Shown here: positions 1-11,425 of the stretch, piece after piece | Layout of the letters: each line of letters starts with the position of its first letter | How positions within the stretch are numbered: the stretch's first letter is position 1 | From: Hypholoma sublateritium FD-334 SS-4 | Taxonomy: Eukaryota > Basidiomycota > Agaricomycetes > Agaricales > Strophariaceae | Direction: 5' to 3' | NCBI GenBank assembly: GCA_000827495.1 | Contig: KN817519.1 | Location: forward strand, 878,420 to 942,419 | Length of the DNA: 64,000 bases | Made by a program: the position numbers and the translations under genes | Notes under the pieces: generated by a model | The model's input: only the letters and a program-made list of their open reading frames with translations | The model's database searches: none | Told to the model about the DNA's origin: nothing

Positions 1-1
1 G

Positions 2-1148
2 TATCATGATACCCTCCTAGCTCGCGTTGTGAAAGCTACGCCCTCTTACCGCCCCCTTATCCCCACCTCGCTGCACACCCGCTTTACCAAGGCATGGGTT
101 GATAAAGACGCTTTGTACAAATGGGCAGCGCGTATTCTTGAAATCGTGCGCTTCACGGAGCTTATGATTGAGATGACGTTGAAGCGCAAAGCGTCGGAGA
201 AAACACGGTGGAGATCCGTCATTCTTCTCGAAATAATCAAGTATGTGCATAGCAAGTAACTCTGTTTGTTTCTCGTATTAACCGCCTAGTCAGAGCGTCA
301 CTGCGCATGATGTTGTTGAAGCTCACCCATCGGCCATTGGTCTACCCACCACTTCCAGAACGCGACTTCGACCCAACAACTTTACCATCCTTGAGCAACG
401 CTACATCTCCCACCCTCGCACCTTCCTCCCCCCCGCTCTCCCCACCGATGACTCCCGACCACCTGCGCAATAACCTCGTCCCATTGCCGCCTCATCCCCT
501 CCTTACTTCGGCACAGGCTGATATGTCGGCAGAGGACTTCCTCCTCCCAAAAGCACTAACTACATCGGCGGTGAAGCCGTCAATGTCGCTCGTCCGCCCC
601 CTTTCGTCGCCGCGGGAATGGATCGGAGAAACAATATACGTGCTTCGTCCACTCGTTTATGGTACGTACTGTCTGCCTTGGGATGGATTCTGCTAGATCC
701 TCACCGGCCCAATAGCTTCTCTGTTTATTGCTGACCGAAAGTCCGAGCAACGCTCAAACCGCCCCATAATCGTTTCCTTGCTGATGGAATTTATCTTGCG
801 CAACCTGCGTCGCGCTCCCTCCAACTCTGCCACTCTTGAGCGAGCCGAGTACGCGCGGAGAGACAAGGATATGCTATGGTACCTCCTCCGAGGATCAATT
901 TGGGAATCTTACACACGGTGCGTGCTTTCGTTATATATACTGGCGGTTGCTTATGTCTTCGCAGACCGAAGCTCGAGTCGTTCGTCGACAGGACGTCTCA
1001 CACGCCGCTGATAGGATTGTTCGGCGCGCTACTGAAGGACTGGATACCGCTCATCGACGATTATTATTACTGTACGTAAATCTCCGCTTGCACAGTCTTA
1101 TTAGTGCATGCCAGCTGATCACTCTGCAATACAGACACTAACACTTAG
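2..1148 (+). CDS. PEX16: Peroxisomal membrane protein Pex16 (peroxin-16), 5' partial
   Basis: Peroxin-16 is an integral peroxisomal membrane protein that helps place other membrane proteins during peroxisome formation. The reading frame is open at the left edge (base 2), so the N-terminus lies outside the window. I see five exons: 2-240, 294-661, 716-917, 965-1071 and 1135-1148. They join in frame to 309 visible residues and stop at 1146-1148. Recognisable family stretches are YHDTLLARVVKATPSYRPL at the start, RRDKDMLWYLLRGSIWESYTR near the third exon end, and LLKDWIPLIDDYYYYTNT at the C-terminus. All introns are 47-63 bases with GT-AG ends. The variable Ser/Pro-rich linker in exon 2 is normal for fungal members. 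Identity rests on remembered family sequence; confidence is high. Confidence 0.93.
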
Positions 1149-1657
1149 TGGATAATGCGCGGGCGCCTTTTGCTTTCCGTCCACTTCTGTCTCCCGGCTT
1201 CTAACCTCTATTCGCTTTCCCACAATCCTTTAATAAATGTGTATAGTATACTATGATACTTTTTCGTGCCCGCTCCATCTGCCCATCTCCACCGGACTTA
1301 GACCTGCGCCATCTATATTTCTACTCAATGCCAACCGTCGCAGATAGCTGGACACGCGGTGCTATCAGCATGCCACTTTAATGAATTCCGCACGTCCGCG
1401 ACGTCGCTCGTCCACGGCAGCTGATTCAATCTGCCTGAGGAGGGGCATGTGACGCTGTCTCACCCGCCACAACCTGTCTTCCGTGGTGCGCTGAGCGTCC
1501 GCTTCCCAGACGAATAACTCTCAAGCGAATTCTATCTATATATGCCCCACATGTCCATTGAATCCTGGCCTGGTGCGTATGCCTTATAGTCGGGCGTCAT
1601 TGAGTAGGAGAGCTCTTGATCTCGTCCTCTTTACGACTTGCAGATCGTAAATACGTC
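1149..1657. other. Intergenic: PEX16 3' flank and cupin-gene promoter
   Basis: No coding sequence is evident. An AATAAA-like element near 1232-1238 may serve PEX16 3' end formation. A TATA-like CTATATATGCC lies at about 1535-1545, some 115 bases before the cupin gene ATG. Confidence 0.5.
1535..1545 (+). promoter_or_regulatory. TATA-like element of the cupin gene
   Basis: CTATATATGCC about 115 bases upstream of the ATG at 1658, a usual spacing for fungal TATA elements. This is motif and position only. Confidence 0.35.
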
Positions 1658-2572
1658 ATGTCTAAACCGATGCCTGCCCTGCTGCCCCACATTCGGCGTG
1701 TCATCACGTCGCACAACGCCAGTGGTGTCGCAATTGCAGGCAATAATACGCTTGTCCCATCAGAGGCAAGGGCCCCTGTTTCTTCATCTGCATACGCTCT
1801 GAGCGCTGAGCTCCTATGCGATATTGATAGGCGATGGACATCGTCCCTGGTGCGCGGGGAGCGACAATGTGGGTTGTCGAAGATGGCTTGCCGACGGCGG
1901 AGAACGTAGGCGAACTGTGGTATGTCTTCGCCCACCGAGGCAGATCCAGTGGCGGAGCGGAAAACCAGTCGTGCTAATAAATTATTTCAGCGCGGACAGC
2001 ACCCAACGCCGGGTCCACAACCCAGAGAACTTCGACCTCGTGCCGCCTTGCGGCGCGAATCTACGCTCAACAGAGCTCGCGCCGGGCGCGTCAACAGCGA
2101 TGGTGCGCATGCACCATGCACGCCCGCCGCGTGCCTCTCCCACTGATGCATTGCGCTAACACTTGCGCACAGCACCGCACGTCGTCGCTAGACTACAACA
2201 TCCTCGGTTCGCCCTTCCCTTTCACGCCCCGCCTGCGTGCTGACCCGCCTCGCCCGCGCAGTCGCCGGCGAGCTCGTGCTGATAACCGCGGACGGCGCCG
2301 AGACGCGCCTTAGCACGCCGGGCGACACCGTCGTGCAGCGCGGCACGCTGCACGCGTGGCGCAACCCGTCCGCGACGCAGTGGACACGTTGGGTGAGCGT
2401 ACTGCTCGCCGCCGAGCCCGCGATCGCCGGTGGGGCGACGCTGCCACCCGTGTTCATCGACGCCGTGGAGGAAGTGTCAGTACCTACGTCTGCGCCTGCA
2501 GCCGTCGCGGCACGCAACGTGCGCGCGCGGCCGGGAGACCGTGCACAGACGCCATCTGAGGTTGGCGCGTGA
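1658..2572 (+). CDS. Cupin-domain protein
   Basis: This is a small single-cupin protein of a type common in filamentous fungi; the substrate is unknown. Five exons join in frame: 1658-1765, 1831-1919, 1991-2102, 2173-2206 and 2262-2572, giving 217 residues. The N-terminal block has IRRVITSHNASG, then the joined exon-2 block with MDIVPGARGATMWVV. The cupin core runs from LAPGASTAMHRTSSLDYNI (His-x-Thr...Asp-Tyr in place of the usual His-x-His...Glu) to PGDTVVQRGTLHAWRNPS (second cupin motif with its His). The missing second His of motif 1 is usual in this subfamily. Intron 1 (1766-1830) uses a GC donor. The ATG at 1658 is the first in frame; one at 1670 is an alternative start. It does not look like an oxalate decarboxylase, which has two cupins. 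Confidence 0.85.
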
Positions 2573-2983
2573 GCTGTGCATTGATTGTCTTCGCGAAGGC
2601 GAAGCGGTGTCATAAAAATTGCTTCGGAGGTTTGGAAATTTATTGAGGCTACATTACCGGGCCGCTGGCGTCGTTTGAATTGGAAGAAGCATAAAAGCAT
2701 TTGATTTTGACAATTGTAGAAGTTCTTCAGGTCGGAAATGAAATGAAATTGAATGATGTGCCGCAGTTAGAGAACTTTGCCAATGTGTAAATAGGTGTGA
2801 AGAGGTTTTTTTAGCCTGGATTGACAAGATTATATGTTAGTATGTGGTATCTGTGCCATCCACGCCAATTATTCGTCACGTTGACTGGGTTTATTCCAAG
2901 GGAACTACAGTGGATAGAAAAAATGAAGTACAGCATTAGACCGAAAACATACACTGCGCTCGTACAATACTAACTTTGTAGAA
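2573..2983. other. Intergenic between convergent cupin gene and RRP36
   Basis: A/T-rich 3' flanks of two convergent genes. I see no ORF, repeat or RNA gene that I can support. Confidence 0.5.
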
Positions 2984-4440
2984 TCAGACTCGTCGCCTCT
3001 TGACAGGCCTGTCGCTGTCCTTAGCAGAGTATTCTCCTTTCGCGTAAGGACGCGACCGTTTTTCCTTTTGGCTTTCTTTCTTCTGCTTTTTCTCGATAGC
3101 ACGCTTGACCGCGCGCTGTCCACCCTCCTTGGCAAGCGCCTCGTATCGTGCCTGTACGACAACCTTCTGAACCTCACCTACAAAATAGATTAGTGAGAAC
3201 TACCTTGTCGTAGTGTTGGTCTTACCTCGCTTCAGATGCCACTCTCCTTTGCCTTGGGTGCGCTTTGTAGCCTCCTCCTTCTTTATTTTTCCTAGCGCAT
3301 CCCGCTGCACCTGATCAAGGCGATCCTTGTTCACCAAACTTTCCGCACGCTTGATGGCCTGTTCCAGCCTGTACACTTCGTGTTCTCGCGCGCTCCGGAG
3401 GTCTCGCGGTGACGACGAAAGAAGCTTGCGCGCTTGCTTCAAGGCTTCACGGAGGGTTGATAGTTCTTTTTTGTGATTTTCAGCAAGGAAGCTATAAGAC
3501 TGCTGGAATTTGTCGGCGGAGAATTCGCCTGTCATTGGAAGGAATCTGGGGTCTCGAGGTATCTGCGAAACACCATTAGGCGGCGTCAAGCCGGTAACAG
3601 AGACGAGGCTTACAAGCTTGGGCACCTCAATGACCTGCCTCTTCCTTGTGACCGGCCTTTTCGAAGTGACCTCCGTAGGGCTGTATATATAGTGTCAATA
3701 CCCGTCTTGGAGTTATAAAATACAACACGTACGCATGTTTGCTAGACCTTTTCGCGATGTCATCTCGTCTTTTGATGCTCCATTCCACTTTTTCAACCTT
3801 CTCTTTTCCCTTGCCCTTGGTATCCAGGACTGTCGGTGGCTCATCGGCGGAGCCTCCTGATTCTCCATCAGAATCTGATTCCGAGTCACTTTCAGCCTCA
3901 GCTTGACCGAGGATGCGTTGAGCTTGACGCAACGCTCCAAGCGGGAGGTCCTGGAGGTCTGTTCGCCAAACCGAGTTATTAGTTCCGAGGGAATGTGCGA
4001 TTCGAAAGCGACACACGCACCGTTTTTCAGGGTTTGCTAATCGTGAAAGTTGCAGTTCATACTCGTTTGATCGCAAAATACAACGCACACACCTCTTCCG
4101 GACCGTCATTTTCTGCTTCTGACTCTTCCAAAAACCCTTCGTCGTCTTCCTCCCACTGAGCAACGCGTGGAGCATCTACGTCGACGTCATCTTCTTCGCC
4201 ATCTTCTTCAAATTCGCGCGCACTCCCAGATCCCTGGCTCGAGCCTTCTTCGAATTCTTCTTCGTCTCTGAGTTCGACTCCAGAGTCGCTCTCCTCGCTG
4301 CTTTCCGACGGTTCGGCCTCAACTAACCGGCGCTTCGAACCAGCGGTAGGGTTTGCTTTGGCCGACATTTGAGATCTCGGAACAATGTTTGGAGCATTTT
4401 TTGTGAGCTGGCGGTGAGCAGGACGAGGGCGGCGAGGCAT
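2984..4440 (-). CDS. RRP36: rRNA biogenesis protein Rrp36
   Basis: Rrp36 is a nucleolar component of the small-subunit processome needed for early pre-rRNA cleavages. Six exons on the minus strand join in frame: 4440-4093, 4036-4021, 3958-3733, 3680-3614, 3562-3226 and 3177-2984, for 395 residues. The N-terminal third is very acidic (repeated Glu/Asp/Ser). The family core begins [18 protein letters not shown], continues through [16 protein letters not shown] and [18 protein letters not shown], then a charged coiled-coil-like segment. It ends with KRRRV after [23 protein letters not shown] sequence. Exon 2 is only 16 bases; it supplies QTLKN and fixes the phase. Intron 4 (3613-3563) is 51 bases, a multiple of three and free of stops. 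It shares a 313-base divergent upstream region with the next gene. Confidence 0.9.
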
Positions 4441-4753
4441 TTTTTATTCGTACGTCGCACTGAGTCGGCACTGAGAGTCACGGTCCCGAGCCCTGATTAA
4501 TTTTGCCGAAGGAGATTACTATTTTCGGGGGCTTGGACCAAACAATACCACTGCAACTCGCAATTTGAATTTGGTTTGAATCTTTCCCAAGTCACTCCAC
4601 CAACTTTCCTTGAACTTTCCACTTGCTCAGGTTATTGTTAACCTCATATTCAGCCGCCTCTTAATTTCCAACATTACTATTGATAATCGGCGACTCACAA
4701 TTACCACGCTTTCTTGACGCTTTCACATTACTTTCACATACTTAGCCATCAAC
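4441..4753. promoter_or_regulatory. Divergent promoter region, RRP36 / F-box-like gene
   Basis: 313 bases between two ATG codons facing apart. The sequence is A/T-rich with pyrimidine stretches toward the right-hand gene. No clear TATA element is visible. Confidence 0.45.
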
Positions 4754-6234
4754 ATGGATCTTGAGCTTGACTCTTTACCGCCGGAAATACACGATCTTAT
4801 CTTTGACTACCTCAGACCACCCATCGAACCATATTTTCGCGAACGACCGAAGTATGCTGAAATACGAAAAACGCTGCTCTCGTATTCCTTGGCATCCCGC
4901 TCATTCCGCATACGTGCATGCACGGAGTTTTTCTCTTCTCTCTCGTCCTGGATATCAATCTCACTGCTCAATATATTGGAGTGGGGACTCCGGCGTTGGT
5001 GATGCGAGTATGTTCCTTCCTACTTTCAGACAGCCTTAAGTTTCCACGCCTTGGAATGGTCTATTACGTTCGTTCATTCGTGTTATGGATTGATGGTTCG
5101 CGTACAGGAACTCGCAAGTACGACACATTGCTCAAAGGGGATCTCTCTCTCCTCCTGGACTCTTTGCACAGCCCCAACCATGGCCCCGAATTTTTTGGTT
5201 TCGATGCGGGCGACAACTTTCGAGGGGGGCTGAAATACACAAAACTTGATCCCTCGGTCATCTCTGCTTTAGACCGTATGTATCACTCGCCCAATCTGCA
5301 GCACCTCTGTTCCGAGGGATTCGAAATTTACCAGGAACTCTCTCAAAAGGGACCAACATAAATACACTGGAAATATATAGCAAGACCGCCACGAACGTTG
5401 GGTTCATACAAAATACACCTCGGATCGTTGCTCTCGATTCCATGGGAATGGACGACTCTTTTGACGCCGCCGACTTGCTTCACTTAGAAGACGATCCTAT
5501 TCATCGAGCCAGATTCCAAGCCTGTACCAGGCTTCGTAAGATGCACTTCACACTGGTGAACAGTGTCGCCGCCCTCCCCGAGGTGATAAATACTGTCATC
5601 AATATTGCTGGATGTCTACAAATTCTTCACATTCAATTCGCCGCCAAGTATACCCATTACGTCGAGGCGCCACCGAATTCCCAATTTCCATTCCATCTTT
5701 TGGTCAATCTTACTTCACTACATATATCTAGGAGTGAAGGGTTTGATGCTGTCCTTCCATTCCTCCCCATACTGGACATATGCACCTTTCCCCCCGTCTC
5801 TCGAGCATCTACATTTGGATATCAAGTCATCGGGACGGTATGGTTTTTCGGACTGCATCGATACCCCTCCCTATAGCAGTCAATGGATCAGAATGGATGC
5901 ACTTCTCATGCGGCCTATGTTCACTGCTATCCCCCAGGTGGAAATCACTCCGTTTCACAGCATCTATCCCAGATTTAGGGATTCCATACCTCATTCAAAT
6001 GTGGGAGATTTCCAAGGACTACTTCGCAATTGTTTGTTGGGCGTCCTTCCAAACTTCTCCAAGTCAAGACAGACTGCATCTTCCTGCATCAATGTCATCT
6101 TGCTGAATAGCCCTGGTGCTTACAAAAGATTTGTCCCGTGTCGCTCAGAGGTTGTCCCTAGATGCGGACCAAGACTGAAGCTTGAAATTCCAATCAATAT
6201 GAAGCACCACCCCTGGCAAGATAGGCCCTTCTAA
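4754..6234 (+). pseudogene. F-box-like leucine-rich protein, reading frame broken three times
   Basis: The product resembles the F-box-like proteins that form large families in mushroom fungi. It starts MDLELDSLPPEIHDLIFDYL, which is F-box-like (Leu-Pro-x-Glu-Ile), and continues with regularly spaced Leu/Ile segments such as LVNLTSLHISRSEGF. No single frame covers it. The coding frame changes near 4945 (in a TC-rich run), near 5349 (at AAAAGGG) and near 5785 (at a run of six C). In each place the protein sense continues at once in another frame, with no room for an intron: one base appears missing, one missing and one extra. Either the gene is recently dead, or these are assembly errors in simple runs. 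The last 60 residues before the stop at 6232-6234 may hold a further shift. Transcription is probably from the region shared with RRP36. Confidence 0.65.
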
Positions 6235-6422
6235 ATCATATAAGTACTCACAAATGTTGCACAAATGTATCTGTAAATATTGTAGCAAAAGCAATAAAAT
6301 TCAAATAGTGTACACTGACCGAGATCTGCTCGTTGGTTCAAAATTCTGTATCTGGCTGAAGCTAAATATTTATGTAAATATTTAATGCTGACTATAGTTT
6401 CTAAGTCCAGATAGCTTTTACG

Positions 6423-9400
6423 TCATTTCCGCATGGTACGAAGACCATTGGGTATAGAACTAGTGACAGGACTATGACACAAATCCAATAGCACATAGCG
6501 ATCATTCTCTAACTTCACGTCTAGAGAAATACCGTTTGAAGGTGCTCCAGTCCTCCACAGGGGTGTAATCCCAAGCCACGCCCCAAGTTTACCTCGCCAC
6601 TTTCGAGAGCCTATGTAGCACCCTTTGTGAGGCGGATCATTCAGGAGTCCTTCCCATCGATACGCAGGCCGCAGTTGGATCTCGGAGTCGTCATGGTCCG
6701 TCCCGCCACCCGTGCCCAAAGTTGACGACTGTCCCTGCGTGATCATATCAATATCTTCCATGTCCATTTCACGTCTGTTGCTGCCGAAGTGGAACATGAT
6801 GGCCTGCGCAATCTGCATTAGCCACGCCAGCCAGCTTAGAGAATGTGCATCAAGCTACACACCTGTCCGGAATCTCTGAATACTGCATCGTTGAGGCGTA
6901 GGTATAATTTATTCAGGAAACCGGCGTGGAAAAAATCGCTCCAGCGCGGTTTTTTGTTCAATAGGCCACGCTGCGTAAGGAATGTCTCGAGAACTGGACG
7001 CGGAAGCGGCGTGTACGCGATGCTTGTTCGATAATGAGGGTTGAAATCAGCGGCGTGTTTGTCGAGCCCTGATATCGTGTCATGGTTTCTTCGCCACAAA
7101 TCGTCCTACAAAAGGGCGTAAGGTAAGACCGAGCGCATGAGCAAAGTGTTTAGAAGATATCTTACCCAGAAGATATACCACCATGTCGCAGCCTTCGACG
7201 TCGACACTGCGGTCAGCCTTGCATACGCGGACTTCAACACAGGTTCGCTGCACTCCATCAACTGGCATACCCGCGAATCGTGCTCAAGCTCGGCAGGTGT
7301 TTGTGCCAGATCGCACGGATCTCGTGGCCGATCGTACACGAATGTGAGGAAGCCATAAGTGAGGACGCGTGCTTTCCACCGGAATTCCTTGCGTAGATAA
7401 CGCCGGTAGTCCGATAAGTTCTCCTCGACGACAAACAGGCCTTCGTCGATCAGGTCCCGGTTGATTTCCAGGAAGCGGGCAACGGAGGAAGTGAGATCAA
7501 AATCTTCGTTCAGGCCTATGATCTCAGCAGCTAACGTGATCTTGCGAGAGTATTCAAGTTGAATATCGAATCCGCTGCCTAATTGGAGGCGTCCCCATTG
7601 CAGATGGCCTCGGCGTTTTATACCCAGGATCGCATATTCGTAGTGAGTATTTGTAACAGCGCTATATCGTTGTCCGCAACACCACCATCTGGCGTGAGAC
7701 CCAACAGGCTGCGATATATGGTCAGTCACCTGCATCATGTCAGATGGTTCGTGTCATACATACCTGCACGTAATCATATGGCCAACGAACGCGGCGTCCT
7801 TCCAAAGCTCTGAGAGCCATTCGCACATACCGGCGCCGTTCAATGTCCCGACTAGAGTTCTGAGATACATACGCGTCCAATTCGACGATGTCCTGCAGTA
7901 CAGCATATGGGCCTTCATCATAACGGATCACCTGGAACGCAATCAACAAAATGTCGAAACTTTACAAAGAAAAGCATTGCATACCAAGGTAGGAGGAAAC
8001 GGGATCCACCACGCATTTCCAAAATGACTCCTACACCCTCGAATTTTTGATTTACCCGGTTTCTTCCAGTAACTGTCTGGACCGATGTAATTCTTCTGGA
8101 TGACATCTTCGAGGTGCCGGTACATAGCAAAGTCAGGACCTGTAATGAGACGAACTGCTTTATTATAAGCAATCGCTCCAACTTCACGGTATATCTGACC
8201 AGATATTCGTGAGGTTAGAAACAAGTCAGCTTGTTAGAAAAATGACAAACTTTCAGATTTTCCACATGCCGTTCGCCTGGGCTTCCCAAAAAATTGAGGA
8301 GATACGGGGGGAATTCGGAGTCGCGGGCTTGAGCAAAAGCCATCACTTGGTTCTTTGGTATTGCACAATCCGGATTGGTGAGAAGAAGAGCACTGATAGC
8401 TTCTTGCCATATACGGCGCTTCGTATGAGCGGACGACGAAGATATGTCCAATCTGTGATCAATATATCAAGACTAGTCTTTGTTCTAGTAGAAGAAATTG
8501 CTAACCTTGGCGAAAATATGTCGATACCTGGATTGTTGACGAGTCAAGTTTGAAACAATGGTCAAAAAATTTAAAGCGCACTGAAGTCAATTCGTCTCGT
8601 CAATTCTAAGGCGCAAAATAAAAAGTGAGCGAAAGCTAAGTGAAACAACCAAACGCTCTCTTACTCTTGACAAGATTTTCCGCCCAGTCAAAAGTGACGA
8701 TGGTGAAATCTAGCAACGATGAGTGCCATCTAGAAACAGTAGAAGTAGAGAACATACAAAAACTAAGTCCGTAGGTTATGATATAGATACTACAAGATCA
8801 ATCAATAGATCAGCATCCTCATGAGAATAGGAAAGAGATTGGCACGAACCAATAAAGTACATAAGAATTCAAGATATCCTTAGCTTGTTGGGATATATTG
8901 AGCGTGATAAGGAGAGCAGTCACAGAGGTAGACAGATAATTGAGGCGAGAAGTCCATTCACTCGCGTTGTTCACAGGATCCAGGAATGGAGCAAAAATAC
9001 ACTGAGAAATAAAGAAACCCAGAGTGGAGCAGAGTAAAACTGACTGTCGAACGATAGGTATCGTGGTTCGAGAAAACGATCGAAATAAGCAATTGTCGGG
9101 GTCGATTACAGCAATGACAACAAGTGTGCTGAGTTTGGCAAATAGATAGGTGGAAAAATATGTGCCCCATCCACGACGGAAGCCTGATGAGATATTTTTT
9201 CAGATAGTTTCAAGGAGAACGAAGCGCTGTACACACCTTTGTATAGAAAAGCGAATGGGTTGGTATCACGGTCGAGTAGCCTTCGATATTGTCCGTCCTT
9301 GTCGGATCTGCCACGAGGGCGACCTAATTCGGTAAATTTGTCCACTTTTGGAACTGACTGTCGAATGACGTGTCTAAGGGCGATTGGAAACCATAAGGCA

Positions 9401-11026
9401 AACTTGTACATAGTGAGATTTAACAAGGTGTCGGTAGAGGGAAGTTTAATGATCACTCACGACCACAAAGACGATGGCCGAAAATGCTACAGCAATGGGC
9501 GCAAAATTGATCTCGTTTCTTTTCATAGTAGTCGTCCAGCAGAAGTCCAACGGATCACGATATTCGGTCGCCGGGCCCAGAGGCGGAAGCGCAGGAGGGG
9601 AACTGGTCGCGTTTACATAAGGGTTTGGTATGGGCCATAGTTCTTGCGACCAAACAAGGACATGAACGGACATCGTGCAAAGTGGCAGGTAAAGTACAGT
9701 AAGCAGAAACGTCACAAGAATCAGCCCCCACTTCTTCCCCGAGCTTTCAATTTGTTGAAGACCCTCAGCGGAGATGTATCGATCACAGCGCGACGTAGCA
9801 CGGTAAAAGTAAAACAGCAGCCCGGAGGATATTGTCATCAGAACTGCCAGGAATATCAGTGACTCGACCATTGCTGGCGCAAAATTCAAAGCAAGAATAT
9901 TTGGACTATGAGTAGCCACCGAGAATCAGCGGCTGGACACATCTCAAGAACACATACGTATAACGGCTTACATGGTGCCTAGAAAGAGCTTGCGCCAAGT
10001 GTCCTCCAAGTTCATACCACTAGCAGGCACTAAAAGACTGGCGATGAGTATCATGATGATGAGAGATGATGTTGTGGATATATACCGATAGTGCTTAGTA
10101 TCAAAGCAAAGATCTGAACCGTATTGACAAGGCCCGTCAAGCTATAAAAAGATGCCAAAGCGCTAGATCCCTTAACGAAACTTGTTCAGTAAAAAAACGA
10201 TGATAGGGAAATAGAATCGTACCAGTAATGAGATCAACAAGTTTGCTGCAGTATTTATAATGGAGGTGGAATTTCTCCAAGCAGGCGCAACGATAGAATT
10301 ACTTTCCAAATCATCCAATGATTTCTTCGTTTTTGCCAGCTGATCCAGAGGGGGGAACATGGTGCCGTTATCATCATTGTCCTCATCGCCCAGCCGTGGA
10401 GGGGGAAGAGAGGACAGGTATCGGTCGAGTTTCGGGAGGCTCAGTGGGAATGCATCCCTGGCGAAAACAACCGTTGCGGGAACAGGGTTATGAGGACCTT
10501 GGAGACGGTTCACAGGTTCATTGTGTTCATTTCCCGGACAAGTTGGGGGATATGTGTGCTTCGAGTCCGACTGATCTCGTTCTTCATAGAGGGGAGCCAA
10601 TGTAGCAGTTGAGTCGTTGAATGAGTCGTTTGGGTGAGAAAAGGACGAAACAGAGGGTGTACAGAGAGTGGTGGGTATCTGAGATATGTATGGTTGGTTT
10701 CCATTTGGATTTAGTTCATTAGTATTCGTGTCAGTCGTGATAGTTGTTGTATTCGTCGTGGATTCGGTGTTAGATGGAGCCTGTTCTGATATTGCTGTAG
10801 GGCGATCAAGAAATGGATCATCCGAGTCCACTGGGGTTAGGAGTGGGTGCCTGATAAACCTGGCAAGTCTCGGTTTAGGATCTTCTGCCACAGAAGTTTC
10901 ATTTCCTCTCTCTGGATTAGAACGAGCTGTTACGAGGGCACCCGCCGGTTCCGATGAGGACATTCCATTGGCACTTGTATTCGGCGATGCCTTTTCATAG
11001 AGTTCAACAAGTGCGTTGATGGGCAT
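6423..11026 (-). CDS. Large multipass membrane protein, function unknown
   Basis: I read this as one long gene on the minus strand with many introns of about 50 bases, encoding over 1,000 residues. The start is the ATG at 11026. A long Ser/Thr/Pro-rich soluble N-terminus covers 11026 to about 10225. Hydrophobic segments follow: around 10150-10090, NILALNFAPAMVESLIFLAV (9900s), KKWGLILVTFLLTVLYLPL, and FAPIAVAFSAIVFVVV. A conserved block DNCLFRSFSRT lies near 9090, then two more membrane segments to about 8800. The C-terminal half is soluble: LDISSSSAHTKRRIWQEAIS, WWIPFPPTLVIRYDEGPY, ATWWYIFWDDLWRR and LGTGGGTDHDD. The stop is at 6423-6425. The continuity across 8970-8450 (RRIDFSIDIFSPR spans two small introns) argues for one gene, not two. 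I remember similar proteins in Agaricomycetes annotated only as hypothetical. Channel or receptor roles would be guesses. Exact exon ends are not all fixed. Confidence 0.7.
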
Positions 11027-11425
11027 AGCTCGACGACGGATGCCGCATGGGGGAGATCTTTGGGAAGCCCTGTAGGTGAGTGTGCGATGAGGAGCGTCAG
11101 AGTAGCGTCATGCCCCGGACCGCATGTGTACATATATGGTTATTTCCCTCCTGTTTGCCTCACGTCGGTACACAACCAATACACAACACCATTTGAAATG
11201 TTGGAAAGGGCTATATATTGTAGAGAGCTCGAAGGACAGGAACGCAGCTAGATGATACCATAGGGAGCCATTATAAAGTGATATGCATATATACTACAAA
11301 ATTATAAATTTCACTAAAATAGATGTAATAGGACGCCAAATTAATTGAAGACACCGTGACTGGCAAGGACGTGTTCGAGTCAGAGCATTGACTCAGTACT
11401 CAGCGCTCATTGCTGCGAATCATGC
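11027..11425. other. Intergenic: promoter of the large membrane gene, 3' flank of the DUF2235 gene
   Basis: About 400 bases between two minus-strand genes. A/T-rich around 11270-11340. No coding signal or repeat seen. Confidence 0.5.

Noticed and set aside
6423..8580. Treating 6.4-8.6 kb as a separate gene from 8.9-11.0 kb
   Set aside because: The blocks continue in frame through small introns (RRIDFSIDIFSPRLDISSS), and I recall this order in single proteins.
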